The translations under genes were made by a program, and so were the position numbers. The notes beneath the pieces are model-generated. The model had not been told where the DNA came from. It searched no databases and worked only from the letters and a program-made list of their open reading frames with translations. A stretch of 25,202 bases of DNA from Halocafeteria seosinensis (Eukaryota; Sar; Bigyra; Bicosoecida). This document shows positions 1-10,460 of this stretch, piece after piece. The stretch's first letter is position 1; each line of letters begins with the position of its first letter. The stretch spans positions 1-25,202 of the forward strand of contig LVLI01001217.1 of NCBI GenBank assembly GCA_001687465.1, given 5' to 3'.

Positions 1-671
1 CTTCGTCCAGGCCAGCCTTCTCTACGTTCTGGACACCCGCAGAGTTTTCCAGCAACTTGAAAATACGTTTGCTGGCTTGCCGGTATCGGGCAAGCGATAC
101 CTGTATCCAATAGTGCATTTCAAATGCAATGAATTTCTTGCTGCTTATTTATTTTCGACATTAATTTTTTTTTAATTAAAAGTTACCTTGCTCTGTAGAT
201 TAATGGCTGTATAATCTCTTGCGTCAGCGTCGTCGATGAGTTCCCCGTCCGGCACATTCGCCTCTGATGAGCCACGAGATTTCTGAGCATCGTTATCGTT
301 GCTGTCACTTTGGGTAGCTTGTACGTGTGGCTGCGCCTTGGAAGCGTCCCCTATTATCTCTGTATGCACTAGTTTCACAAAGGGGCACTTTCGTTTAGCA
401 TCTTTGGCTTTATCAAACCGCGAAATGCCCCACAGCCGAGCCGGATAGTTCACTGCATACATGTCCAATTGTTATCGACTACCACGAAATAAGATCACGA
501 CATGGACTGCTTCGTACCGGCTATGAGGGAGCTCCATTGCTGTACACAGCAGGGTTGGTCATTGGCGAGTCCCAAACGACGCATTTCAACTTGGGCATAG
601 AATGCATCCAAATCCAAGTGAATGATCACCGGATGCAATGACGACTCAGTTCTATGGCGATTAGTGGACAT
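1..671 (-). CDS. POLH: DNA polymerase eta (Y-family translesion polymerase), N-terminal part, cut by window edge
   Basis: Translesion DNA polymerase that copies past UV photoproducts in the nucleus. Three exons are read on the minus strand: 671-518, 452-187 and 100-1, with introns of 65 and 86 bases (GT...CAG). They join in frame to about 173 residues from ATG 671. Residues 16-29 read VIIHLDLDAFYAQVE, the Y-family palm motif with metal-binding Asp20 and the Tyr steric gate. VQQWSSLIAVNYPAR (about 43-56) is the finger segment in its short, fungal-type form. KVSLARYRQAS and, at the edge, KAGLDE (catalytic Asp172-Glu173) follow the eta pattern. About 50 polar, acidic residues are inserted between HTEIIGD and KVSL. 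The rest of the palm, the little finger and any zinc-finger or PIP motif lie outside the window. The motifs fit eta better than iota, kappa or Rev1. The exon junctions are inferred from consensus sites and family alignment. Confidence 0.88.
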
Positions 672-1030
672 TTTAACACCCTTACCCTAGTGTGTCTCTT
701 TGGATAAAAAGTTGGTTATACAATCAAATCCAATGGGAAATACATGAATGTGAAGTCATTTGAATTGTATTTGAATTAGGGTTACAGTTGGCAAATTGGC
801 CCAGAATTTCCAGAAAACGAAAGCACCGTTGGTCATCCTACCAGACTTCGTCTTTGTAGGAACACAGCCTAAGGACAGCACAGTCTTACAGGTGGTGGGT
901 AGAAAGTGGTACACCTAAATGTCATCAAGGTGTCAGATATTGATTTCCGCATCCCAAGCAATGACAAGGACATCGGCAGTGGTCGTTTGCCCACTGCACC
1001 CGAGCCACAACTCTATAAGATAGTGGTTAG
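672..1030. other. intergenic spacer: PI4K 3' side and pol eta 5' side
   Basis: These 359 bases lie between two minus-strand genes, so they should hold the 3' UTR of the PI4-kinase gene and the promoter and 5' UTR of the polymerase eta gene. I see no ORF, RNA gene or clear repeat. A tRNA-like string near 1022 has no matching T-arm or acceptor stem. Confidence 0.6.
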
Positions 1031-4000
1031 TTATAGGATTCCCATTGCCCACCGTTGATACTTGTCGTACCACCGCGTTCTCCAGTTATTCATGGATCGA
1101 TCAATGAGGTCATTGACGAAGCGAACACATGCCTGCTTACCAGCATTAGGCTTGAAGCGGTCATGTAAACTGTTGAGTACAGCCGCTTGCCCACCGACGA
1201 AACAGGGTAAATCTCTATTACCAGCTAGCATCATTTCCACCAGAAGCATGATCTTTTGTCTGTGCCGCCGTGCTTCTAGGAAGGCTCTTACACATAGGGA
1301 TCGGTAATATTGAAACAGTCTGCTACGAGGTCCCCCGAGTACATCCGCAAACTCTTGGGTCAGTTTAAAAGGTGCTGCCTCAAATCCCATGTTTCCTCCC
1401 GGAGAATTTGTCAAAAGAAATCCAAAGTCTATGTGTACAATGTGCCCGTTCGCATCTAAGAGGATGTTACCGTTATGGCGGTCTTTGATTTGCAAAAGGT
1501 AGCAAGTGATTGAATATGCCGCAAGCGACCGGGCAAAATTGGATTTCGCTATCCGCAAGCGTTTTTCACCATGTTTTCCCCGGTTAAAGTACCTTTCAAA
1601 AAACTGTGACAGACTAGTGTAACTCGAATCACCACGTTTCAGAGCATCCAACGATATAGTATCCGGAATAGCCTCAATAAGTCCACCGTCACGGCACGTC
1701 GCCAAAATGTCATAAGCTCGCAACCAGACTGGTACTCCTGCATCCTTCCAAATGATTCCTAATTGACGAAGCAGCTGGCAAACGAACTGCTCTTGCCGCA
1801 AATCGTCATTCGATTTTACTATCATAGGCATAAGTCGCCAACCTTTGAGATGACCATATGGGGACTCCCGTCTCACGCCAGCCTCTTTGTCCCTCCACTT
1901 CTCTGGAAACGCTACGTAGATAGGGTCCGACTGACTTTGATCATTTTCCCCGAGCTCCTCGCGGTTAGTTTTCCTCTTTGAAGATGTGGCCTTGGATTCT
2001 ACCGGGCCTGCCTGAATCCTAGCGCCGCCGGCTGACGCGTGTTTCGATACGGTCTCCTCTGGCCTTTCCCTCGGAGCGACATCATCGACATCGCTGAACA
2101 TGGTGTCTTGCTCGAAGTCCGTTAAGCCGATGTTTAACTCACGTTCAATCGCTGCGTCTTCTGCTGCGGTATCCTGACTATCCAGTGTACCGGAAGTCCG
2201 TGAGCGAGGCTTTGTGCCCGTTCCTCGCTCCGGACTCATATTGGCTCCCGGCTCGCTGCCTTCTTCCTTCTGCGCAGCTTCGATGTTACCCTTTGATGCT
2301 GACTTATACTCTTTGCTTGAACCGCTTCCTGCGAGTTGCCGATCGCTATGACGTCTAGAGCCTTGATCGGAGGCCTTCCCCCACATCCCCAATCTGTTCC
2401 CTGTACCCGCGGTCTTTGTGGGTGTCACAAACGTCTCAGGGTTTACGTCGCGAGCAGTCTCTTGAGCGGCATCACTCCAATGTGGCTCGTCGCTAGCTCG
2501 CTGAGGAGGAGAATCAACGGGAGACTCTGATGAGCTTGTCACAACTTCTTCCTCCGTATACGCATCCTCATCATCCTCGTTGTGTGAGGATATTTTATCT
2601 TTCCCTGTCTTTTTCCTCAACTCTCGTTGTTGCTTCTCACGCTTCTTCTTCCTCGCCTTACTTCGCTTGCGCCCGTTCTTTTCATCTTTCCCTTCATGCA
2701 ACAATGCTTGCTGCAGATTAGAGAGTGATGGGCCATTATAAGAGTTTCTACTGTCTCGTGTTTCTGCAGGGACCGATATTGAGCTCGTGCTCGAAGAACT
2801 TACAGAGATGCGACCACGGTTCGCGCTATCAGCGGTGGTAGCGTAAGCAGAGACTTTGCTCTCCTGTAGTTCGATGTCTCCAATGCCCGCCGTCGCGGCG
2901 GACGCCCTTGCACCTTCGTCAGTAGCTGAGGATTGACGGGCATACTTTGTGGACTCTCTTTTGGAAGAATTTTTTGTCTTAAGTTGTTTCTTCTTCGCCT
3001 GACGCTTTGGCCGACTTGATTGTCGACGGTGGCTTTGGCTATAGCCTTCGTCACTATCTGAACTGCTTAGAGCTTCCCTGTGGCGCATCCTCGCTGCATC
3101 ATACTTAGTTTTAAAGTATCGCTGAACCTGCCCGGCCGCGCGTCTAATAACAGCGCCAGCAGCTGCTGCTCCTTGCTGTAAATGAGAGGACCATGTTTCT
3201 TCGTCATCAGACTCATCCTCATCCAGTGCTGCAGAACGCTCTCCGTAAAGGCGGGGATCTAAATCGATGACTTCCAACACTGTCAAGAAAGGAACACGTT
3301 CCTTCGTCTTGAAACAAAACGAATGCGATGCGTGGACCTGCAACAGACGATTATACGGTCGCCCAATGGGGACGTATACGCTTGATGAGGGCAGGAATGC
3401 ATTGTTGATAGAGTTGAGACCTTCCTTTAGTTGATCATTTCGCTGGTCGAACGGAACTGGGATCAACCGAGTAGACAGATTCATCAGCTCATCTACTAAG
3501 TCTATCGTACCACGAAACGCGGCCAAACCTTCGTCTGTGATTGCAGACCACGGGGCCTGTATACTACGGGGATTGAAGGATGTACTTGTGGAGGTTGCAG
3601 ATGAATCCGTCGCAATCGCTGAAGTTACAGAGCTGGTGGTCCCTGCTATGGTGGTACATGCAACAGTTTGAGTTTCGGTGACTGAGTGATCGCTACTGCG
3701 CCCTAAAGTTCTTTCCTGCCAGGCTTGACGATCCTTCTCAACGAGTCCATGCTCAGGAGCAACTTGGACCTGGACTTGGGACTCCTCATCGCCAGCGTCT
3801 TCATTTCCAGATTCCACAGGTGCAGAGGCAAGCTGCACTCTCCCGGGACCATACTCGATGAAACGCCTTGCCGCTGCAGCACCCTGAACTTCCACAGCGG
3901 ATCGGAGAGAATTCGTTGCAAAGTGCCCGCGCGTAATAGCTCCACTTATTTCCGATGAATATTCAACGTTGTGGGCAAAAGAGTTTAGGAACCAGTACAC

Positions 4001-4997
4001 TTTATGCGCAAACAGTAGGGATCTGTATGCAGCCATTCAATAGCCTGTTAGCCATAACTACTCCTAGCTGTAATCCGGCTTTTCGTACCTTTCACATCGA
4101 TCCATTAAGAACACTTCAAGAGGACCTTGATCTTCCGGTAATCCATGGACCAAGAAGGTCATTAATTGGGGTATGTAGAACCTAAATTCAGCTGGGAACT
4201 TATCGAAGTACTTGTATAACTGACTCACGACATCCTGGGATCACAACAACTCCGATGTATAAGAGACAGTCAACCCACGCGATGAAGCACGGCAAACAGA
4301 AAGCCCTTACCTCGTGAGCAAACAATCTGGCGATGATAAAGAATGCCGAGTCCATTTGGCCCCTGCGCAATATCTTGCTGTTTTTTACCTTGTCCAATGC
4401 TGCAGAAAACTTTGATCTCCAGTTTCGTCGGGCTTCTTCCAAATCAATGGGAACGTTGTCTAGGCAAGAGCAGCACGACAAACATGAAGATAACTTTACC
4501 CGCGGTCCACGTCGGGCAGAGCTCTCCACGGATTGTGGTAGCACGACCGCCCTGGTCCCTTGCGAGTGTTGATACAAAATGAAGCTCCCATCTCGGGCCA
4601 AGTTACCCGGTTCGCTCTGAGACGCCGCTCGTACCCGCGCCGCGTGAAGTTTTTCCCATGGTGAGGCACTCGCCGCAGCTGCACCTCCTCCACTGGCTCC
4701 TGGTGTATGATTACTCGAAAATTGTTCATCTTTTGCCCCATAGAGTGTATCTCCTCCCTCTCGAGTGGCAGCCATTGTGACAGTCGTTGGTTCCTGCTCT
4801 TCTTCAGGGCCAGACGACGGGTGGCCAGAGCACGTGTACGTACTCACTGCCACAGAATCGTCTTGCTGATCCTGTCTGTGGGCGCTGGAATAACTCGTAG
4901 TAAAGAGCTCTGTGGAGCCTCCATTATGGGCTTCCTGCTGGGGTTGACGTGTGGCAGAGGAAGGACTCGGCTGTTGTTTATGCATTTTCATATACAT
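1031..4997 (-). CDS. PI4KB: phosphatidylinositol 4-kinase, type III beta (PI4KB/Pik1) family
   Basis: Phosphorylates phosphatidylinositol at the 4-position; the family acts at the Golgi and trans-Golgi. Exons are 4997-4311, 4234-4089 and 4022-1031, with introns of 76 and 66 bases, giving 1274 residues. The true acceptor for the last exon is the CAG at 4025-4023; a further upstream CAG would read into a TGA. ATG 4997 is the first in frame, with an in-frame stop upstream. The N-terminus is low complexity. Residues about 200-295 form the helical lipid-kinase-unique region, with RFYIPQLMTFLVHG and FAHKVYWFLNSFAHN as in PI4KB. Residues about 330-980 are a Ser/Lys/Arg/Glu-rich linker with basic clusters. 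The kinase domain fills the C-terminus from SPYGHLKGWRL: VKSNDDLRQE, catalytic DRHNGNILL (about 1125) and metal-binding HIDFGF (about 1141). Family placement is firm; splice junctions are inferred. Confidence 0.92.
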
Positions 4998-5309
4998 CCT
5001 GCACCTCCCATTCCAATTCGGCTCAATTCGCACATGTCATTCACAACTATTCCACCTATCATGCCCCTCTAACATGTGCAAATACATTACATTGCATATA
5101 TGCAAGCCGAAGACAAATGCAGTCCAAGAAATGTTTGTACGAAGAATTCAAGACAAGCCTTCAGGCCGCAGCTCACCAAAGCAGGTGGTGGTGAGCGATA
5201 CCTTCCTTTCTAAATGTGTCTACTAAGTCTACTTACGTAGCCCGTCCGAAGTTGATGATTGAAGGCTACGAATATAGTGTATGAAGCCATACGTACTCTG
5301 CACATTCTT
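4998..5309. promoter_or_regulatory. divergent intergenic region between PI4K and sulfotransferase
   Basis: These 312 bases separate the start codons of two divergently transcribed genes, so both promoters and 5' UTRs are expected here. I see no conserved box I can name with confidence and no independent gene. Confidence 0.45.
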
Positions 5310-6263
5310 ATGACCATGATATGCTGCAATTCACATGGAGTCAGGAGCGCGTTTGCTTGGAGTGTGGGAATTATTTTGGTGCTGCAGGTTCCCGCCGCGG
5401 TTCTTATGCGCGGTGATGTATTACGTACTTTCCCTAGCCGATTCCGTGACGAACTCCAGCATGGAGACAGCGAAAATACGAGTTTTGCTAGTCGAGTTGC
5501 TAAGGCAAAAGTAGCAGAATTGCCCGTCGGCGTTGAAAGCCTCTCTAGAACCTGGGGCGCTCCTTGCCCTCGGCAGGTGTACGATGTGGAACCTGAAAAC
5601 CGGGTATTCATACACATTGGAAAGTGCGGAGGTGGGACTATCAAGAAAATGTTTCACTACCGCGTGCGAGTTCACGTGGCTCATGCAGGGAAGAGTATTT
5701 CGGGAGAGGAGTTCCGTCGTCCCAAGGAAACTGACCATCTGATAATAACAGTCCGGGAGCCTCTAGAGCGGTTGATTTCTGCCTGGTATTGGAACATTTA
5801 TTACTATGAAAATGAAAATAAGTGGCCTGTGTGGAGATGCTGGAAATGTTCCGTTGGCAGTTGTGTAAAAGATTACTACCCTTCGTTCAATGCGTTCGCT
5901 GAAGATCTCGGCAAGAATACCGACGCTGAGGCGATGTGGACTAATGGATGTATCGAACACATAAAACAAGGATTTGTATACTATATTAAACACATACGGT
6001 ACTGGATCAAGGCCCATCCTTGCCAAGTTCATGTTGTAAGGCAAGAGCATTTTGCGAAAGACGTACAGGATGTCTTCGGCGTAACCCTCAATCGAACAGA
6101 CGCGAGGCCGGCCGTTGCAAACCAGGAATTCAGACGAAAGCATCTCGCCCGTCCAACAGGCGAACAACTCTCGGACCTGGCTCTTAGGAATTTACAGGAG
6201 AAATTAGTAGAGGAGTACGCCATCTATTTATGGTTGTTGCGATTGAACAACCTACAGCCTTAG
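5310..6263 (+). CDS. Golgi-type carbohydrate sulfotransferase, single-pass type II membrane protein
   Basis: Predicted to transfer sulfate from PAPS to a glycan in the Golgi lumen. It is a single exon of 317 residues from ATG 5310. The frame stays open to TTG 5259, but 5310 is the first ATG and puts the hydrophobic segment RSAFAWSVGIILVLQVPAAV (about residues 12-31) where a type II signal anchor belongs. The PAPS-binding 5'-phosphosulfate loop is VFIHIGKCGGGTIKKMF (about 97-113). The 3'-phosphate-binding segment is LIITVREPLERLISAWYWN (about 144-162), with the usual Arg and Ser. A Cys-rich patch, WRCWKCSVGSC, follows and could form disulfides. The length suits the Sulfotransfer_2 family, and the start may shift if there is a 5' intron. 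The acceptor sugar cannot be read from sequence. It diverges from the PI4-kinase gene. Confidence 0.85.
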   Translation: MTMICCNSHGVRSAFAWSVGIILVLQVPAAVLMRGDVLRTFPSRFRDELQHGDSENTSFASRVAKAKVAELPVGVESLSRTWGAPCPRQVYDVEPENRVFIHIGKCGGGTIKKMFHYRVRVHVAHAGKSISGEEFRRPKETDHLIITVREPLERLISAWYWNIYYYENENKWPVWRCWKCSVGSCVKDYYPSFNAFAEDLGKNTDAEAMWTNGCIEHIKQGFVYYIKHIRYWIKAHPCQVHVVRQEHFAKDVQDVFGVTLNRTDARPAVANQEFRRKHLARPTGEQLSDLALRNLQEKLVEEYAIYLWLLRLNNLQP

Positions 6264-7314
6264 CCGATGCACCCGTATATCCAGTAGCAAACTGCCCCAA
6301 AGTTTTGAAACCTCGACGTGTTTCTACACCGGACACACGCTCTTCCAGTGGGTACGTGGTTTGCTCCGCTGGGTGAGTGTCGAATTTTCACGCAGGGAGT
6401 CAAACTCTGCGCGAAGTTGCCGCAGTTCTCTGGCCGATACCATGAATACTTCCAAATTCGCATACTGCGCTCAACGGCTTTCACTGCGGAACTTGCCAAG
6501 TAACGGTACTGTACCTGGCCTGAGAGAGTACGGGAATTTTCTAGCCGTCGAGACTCTGACGAATGCTGATATGTACGAAACCACATGCTATGCTGGGCAG
6601 AAGTGACTACTGTACAGTGCCACCACAGACTGCAGGGCTTCACTTGAGGACAGTGCCGACCAAAACACAATTCGAAAGCCATTACTGTACTCAGACTCAA
6701 AGAGTTATGTGATTGACCAGTGGGATTTCCCTGTAGATGGCGGAAATACCCGAAAGGCGAATGGATCTATCAACTTACCGTCAGATACTTGTACGAGTCA
6801 ATGACCGTGGCTACTTCGAGAAATCCCAGACGGTGTTCGACGAGCTTGCTATAGACACAATATACGTACACTTAACAAGCTCTGTCGGTTCCGAGTTTAG
6901 TGGTAACGCAATCTTTTGCTGTACAGTCTACAATCTGTATTTTCCAAGTTCGCCGTGTGGGGCAACTTGTCGTTTATCGAAACCGCGGTCCATAAGTGAT
7001 TTGCTCGTTATGGTTAATAGTTGTTAATGCTACTACTTCGAAGCAATGAGATGTTTTGGAAAAGCTTAAAAATTTAGCGTTGCTTTGCAGAAATTTGTAC
7101 CCTGAGTACGCCGGTAAACTATCAGTGATTAGTTGTAGTGACTCTTTCAAAGCACTTATGGTTATGGTTGTATGCATACTGAGCGTCCGGGTAAAGTCGA
7201 ACCCATCATTTGTTGATTTTTCTTTAATTGTTCCTTGGGAACGCCATCCCAACCGACACCGAATATCAGTGCGTAGTGGATGGCGGTGTTTAGCACGTGC
7301 GCACAGTGAGGAGG
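6264..7314. other. 1.05 kb with no convincing gene
   Basis: This lies between the sulfotransferase stop and the stop of the minus-strand Niban-like gene, so both 3' UTRs fall here. Only short ORFs occur. The best is a minus-strand stretch at 6324-6586 that could encode a 70-residue coiled-coil-like peptide (SARELRQLRAEFDSLREN). It needs a 50-base intron, shorter than any other intron in the window. TACTGTAC-type strings recur near 6507, 6609, 6686 and 6920. No RNA gene or transposon was seen. Confidence 0.5.
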
Positions 7315-9230
7315 CTACGGTGAGAGTTTTTCAAGTTCTTTGTACGCTTCATCGGTCTTAGGTGCCAGCGCCGTCTCAATAAAGTCCATGATAATCTTGT
7401 CAATGATAGACCGGGCAACTTCATCTACATCGAGAAGGTTTTCCAATGTTTCAGGAATCAACTCCTTAAACGGGTTCAAGACCTCTTCAAGTACCGGCAT
7501 TACTTCGTTGATGACCCTGACACCCACGACATCATATAGTATTAGACTCAGCCCCCGCTTTCCCATTACTTTGCAATCATGGATGAGCTTCTTCGTCACG
7601 TCGTCAAGGTTTGCCCTGCCGTGCTGCTGGGACCCCTCTCTAATTTGGTGCCCGTAAGTGTACGCAGCGTTACGTACCAAATCCCGGATGATGTTTTCCA
7701 AGTCGGCCTCGACCTTGGACATCGAAACATCCCCCAGCTTTTCCAAAATGGTATCGACTGGCACTGCCAAAGTGTAGCCCCCTACGTTGGCTTCGCTGTC
7801 ATATCTTGTCAAGGGATGAAGACACTCAAACGCCTCGCGCAAGATGCCATACGAGTAACGACATCGCTGGATTATTCTTTCAATGTCGTCTTCATAGTTC
7901 TCTCGGTTCAGGCAATGTTCAACTTCTTCGCGGAACTTTTCAATAGCTTTCTTCTGTCCTTCCATTAATGGGGTCACCATAGCTTCGACCAGTGGTTGCA
8001 CAGTTGGGGGAACGATATTCTCGGCAGTTGGTTTTGCTTTTTCCGAGATTTTGTCGGCAGCCTTCTCTTTGATCTCTTGTCGCTTGTCGAGAATGGTACC
8101 TATCTGACTCTCTGCCTTCTCTTTTATCGACGGCTTGGCCTTTTCGACCGCTTTAGAGGCAACTGCCCAGCCGGGGTTCACTACACTCTTGACAAGTGAC
8201 CCCAGTGATGCCCGAACTTTCTTCGTAAGGGTCTCCTCCCAGCGATTGCCTTGCAACTTGTTGTAGATGTCATACATAAGCTCACGGTCGCATCTATCCA
8301 CGATCATCTTAGTGAGCATTTGTGACTCGGTAAGAACAAAGCTAAAGTGGCTCCAAACTTGCACTTCCAGCCGAGTTTTTTCGAAGGCTTCCTTAAAAGC
8401 CCGTTCCAACACTGGGTCGGGGTTCATGGGAGGGTCTGCCATACGGCCAGCATAGCGTAGCTCATCTTCCCATTCCCAGCGGTCCTCGTCGTTTTCAATG
8501 TCGAAGTAATACGTTTTACGCTCGTCAGAGGCCGTCAACGGGTACAGCTTAATCGCATTCTCTCCATACTTATGTTTCTCTTCGTAGTCGAGGTAGTCGG
8601 TGCATCGGTACTCGCATAGGTTGATTCCGCTTTTCGCTTTGTCGGGATCAAGCTCCTCTTGCTCCCCCGGGTACCAGTAGAGAACATAGTTGTTCTTTGC
8701 GTTACTCAGGATGTAGTACTTCGAATCGGATGTCTTGATACATTTAAGCTTTCGTTTGGGAATCGTCAACCAGCCTTGCTTGAGTGGTGCGGAGGGGGCA
8801 GGAAGGGTCTGCAATTCCAAGTGAGGCATCTCGTCTCCATCCCGCTCACGCTGCATCTCTTTGACCAGTTCCACTCCAAAAGCTTTCACCTGCAGTCATG
8901 AAGAAAAGGTGAGACTCATATAAACAGAGTCGAAGTCATGGGTCATGACGTGTGGTGTCACCCAACGGTTTTCGCGTCGCCAGAATTACAAAAAACCAAA
9001 GCCGAACTCCGGATGGAGGATCTACAGGGACCAGTACAAGTGATGGTCAAAGCCGCTCCGCCCTATACTCTCCCCTTGACGCCACTCGAGTCGACAAAAG
9101 GGCTGCAGTGCAGCATCCCACTTACATAATTGGGAGAGAAAGTCTTCATAGTCTCCTCGGCAAGCTCCTTAATGGAGCGCCCTGGAATGGAGGGAATTTG
9201 AGGAGGTCCTCCGCACGGACAAAAATCCAT
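7315..9230 (-). CDS. PH-domain protein, Niban/FAM129-like
   Basis: A protein of 559 residues from two exons, 9230-9126 and 8889-7315, joined over a 236-base intron (GTAAGT...GCAG). The first exon reads MDFCPCGGPPQIPSIPG and ends ETMKTFSPNY; the second continues VKAFGVELVKEM. This resembles the FTPYYxRQYSVAF lead-in before the PH domain of animal Niban proteins. Residues about 71-184 look like a PH domain: LKQGWLTI opens it, KYYILSNAKNNYVLYWYPG gives central strands, and DRWEWEDELRYA gives the closing Trp helix. Residues about 257-325 are a Lys/Glu/Ala-rich amphipathic helix. The remainder is helical with no catalytic motif. Cysteines at 4 and 6 could be acylated. Animal Niban proteins act in stress and growth signalling at membranes; that role is not shown here. 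The Niban link rests on order and pattern, so it is less certain than the PH call. Confidence 0.75.
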
Positions 9231-10460
9231 TGTTGTGTACTTGGAGAGGATGTATATGTAATTGGTTCCACGAAGAGAACAAGGATTAAGAACAACTCAA
9301 CTGAAAGCTTCGCTAACCAAGATATGGTCTTAAAGACTCTTGTACAACCAGGTACAAACAGAAACCGGTATTCGCAAAATAGCAAAGATCCTTAAACCGC
9401 AACTTACAGTTTTTCAATAGATAACGACATCTTCGTCTGCACCAGACGATATAGAGCCCACTATTGCGTTTCCTGTGAAAAGGGAAACCACTTTGTGAAC
9501 CTGTGGGTACGCTTTTTCGAACCCGCAGCTTGCGAACCTAACAAGAATAACCGTTACACGGGGAGTTAGTCCCCAATACACACATCTAAGTTGGTGTATA
9601 TTCGTTTCCGGAAAGTCAACTATTTCAGACGTGTCAAACCGAGCACAAGAAACTCCTGCTCTTACTATGTGATGACAATGGTAAACGATGACGATGATGG
9701 CGACTGCGAGGGTGCGACAGCCTCCCCGACCGTCGAACCAACCTGTTCTACAAGCGTGCCACGCCAATGGTGACGCCATACAGTAGTCTACATGGGTGCA
9801 AGTGCCGTGTAACCACCGGTAGTCATCATCTCCGATAGATGCAATACGGTACCGTCGTAGTTAGATAGTGGTTGACACTTGTACTGCTACCACTGGTGTG
9901 TGAACACGTAGCTTGCTCGCATACATGTACACAGATGCACAGAGTCTCCTGAAGGTTCTGAACCAACCCAACCAAGACGTCACCATGCATCATGGTAATC
10001 AAAACCTGCAAGCTGGTCGCACTTCCATCCAGTAGAGTGCGGGTATACGACCGATCGCTGGCGGAGGGAATTCACTGAGAATTGTGTTGTGGATGCCGGG
10101 GTACCGGTAGTTGTAGTATATTTGCATTCTTCAGAACCCCAGTCGCGGTGAATCATACCGAATGCTGCATGTCGTGGTAGTTTACAAGCACAGAAAAGGA
10201 GGATTTGCCAGTGGTGCGTCGCACCAGTTTAAGTTAAGTTCCTGAACTTCCTGGACTCGGCCTAGCCCAGGGCCAGTGGCCCAGTGGCGGTGGTCGGAAC
10301 TTCAACGACGCGTTGGTTAGGCTGTAGGAAACCGTATAGTGTACAATTCCATATCCCATTGTTCTATACAGCCTTCTGTTGCACTGCGGGTCTCGTGTCT
10401 GAGACAATCATAGCAATAGCAGTCTCTGTGGGGACACATACGTCAAGAAAAAGCACCAGT
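9231..10460. other. 1.23 kb divergent spacer, no convincing gene
   Basis: This separates the start of the Niban-like gene (minus) from the start of the TPR-SET gene (plus), so it should hold both promoters. The frame of the TPR-SET gene is open upstream to about 10284 but has no ATG there, so 5' UTR or an upstream exon is possible. A 121-residue minus-strand ORF at 9414-9779 has an ATG but no family resemblance I can see. The rest is unremarkable. Confidence 0.5.

Noticed and set aside
1012-1050. tRNA-like ATAGTGGTTAGTTATA string
   Set aside because: No T-arm, anticodon stem or acceptor stem can be paired around it, and it overlaps the end of the PI4-kinase coding sequence.
5259-5309. Longer sulfotransferase start at TTG 5259
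   Set aside because: It is not an ATG, and it would bury the signal anchor farther from the N-terminus; ATG 5310 fits type II topology better.
6324-6586. Possible 70-residue coiled-coil peptide on the minus strand
   Set aside because: It requires a 50-base intron, shorter than every other intron placed here (minimum 64), and has no recognisable homologue; kept only as a note in the spacer entry.
9414-9779. 121-codon minus-strand ORF in the divergent spacer
   Set aside because: No motif, no domain pattern, and composition like random sequence; its length is within chance for 1.2 kb.
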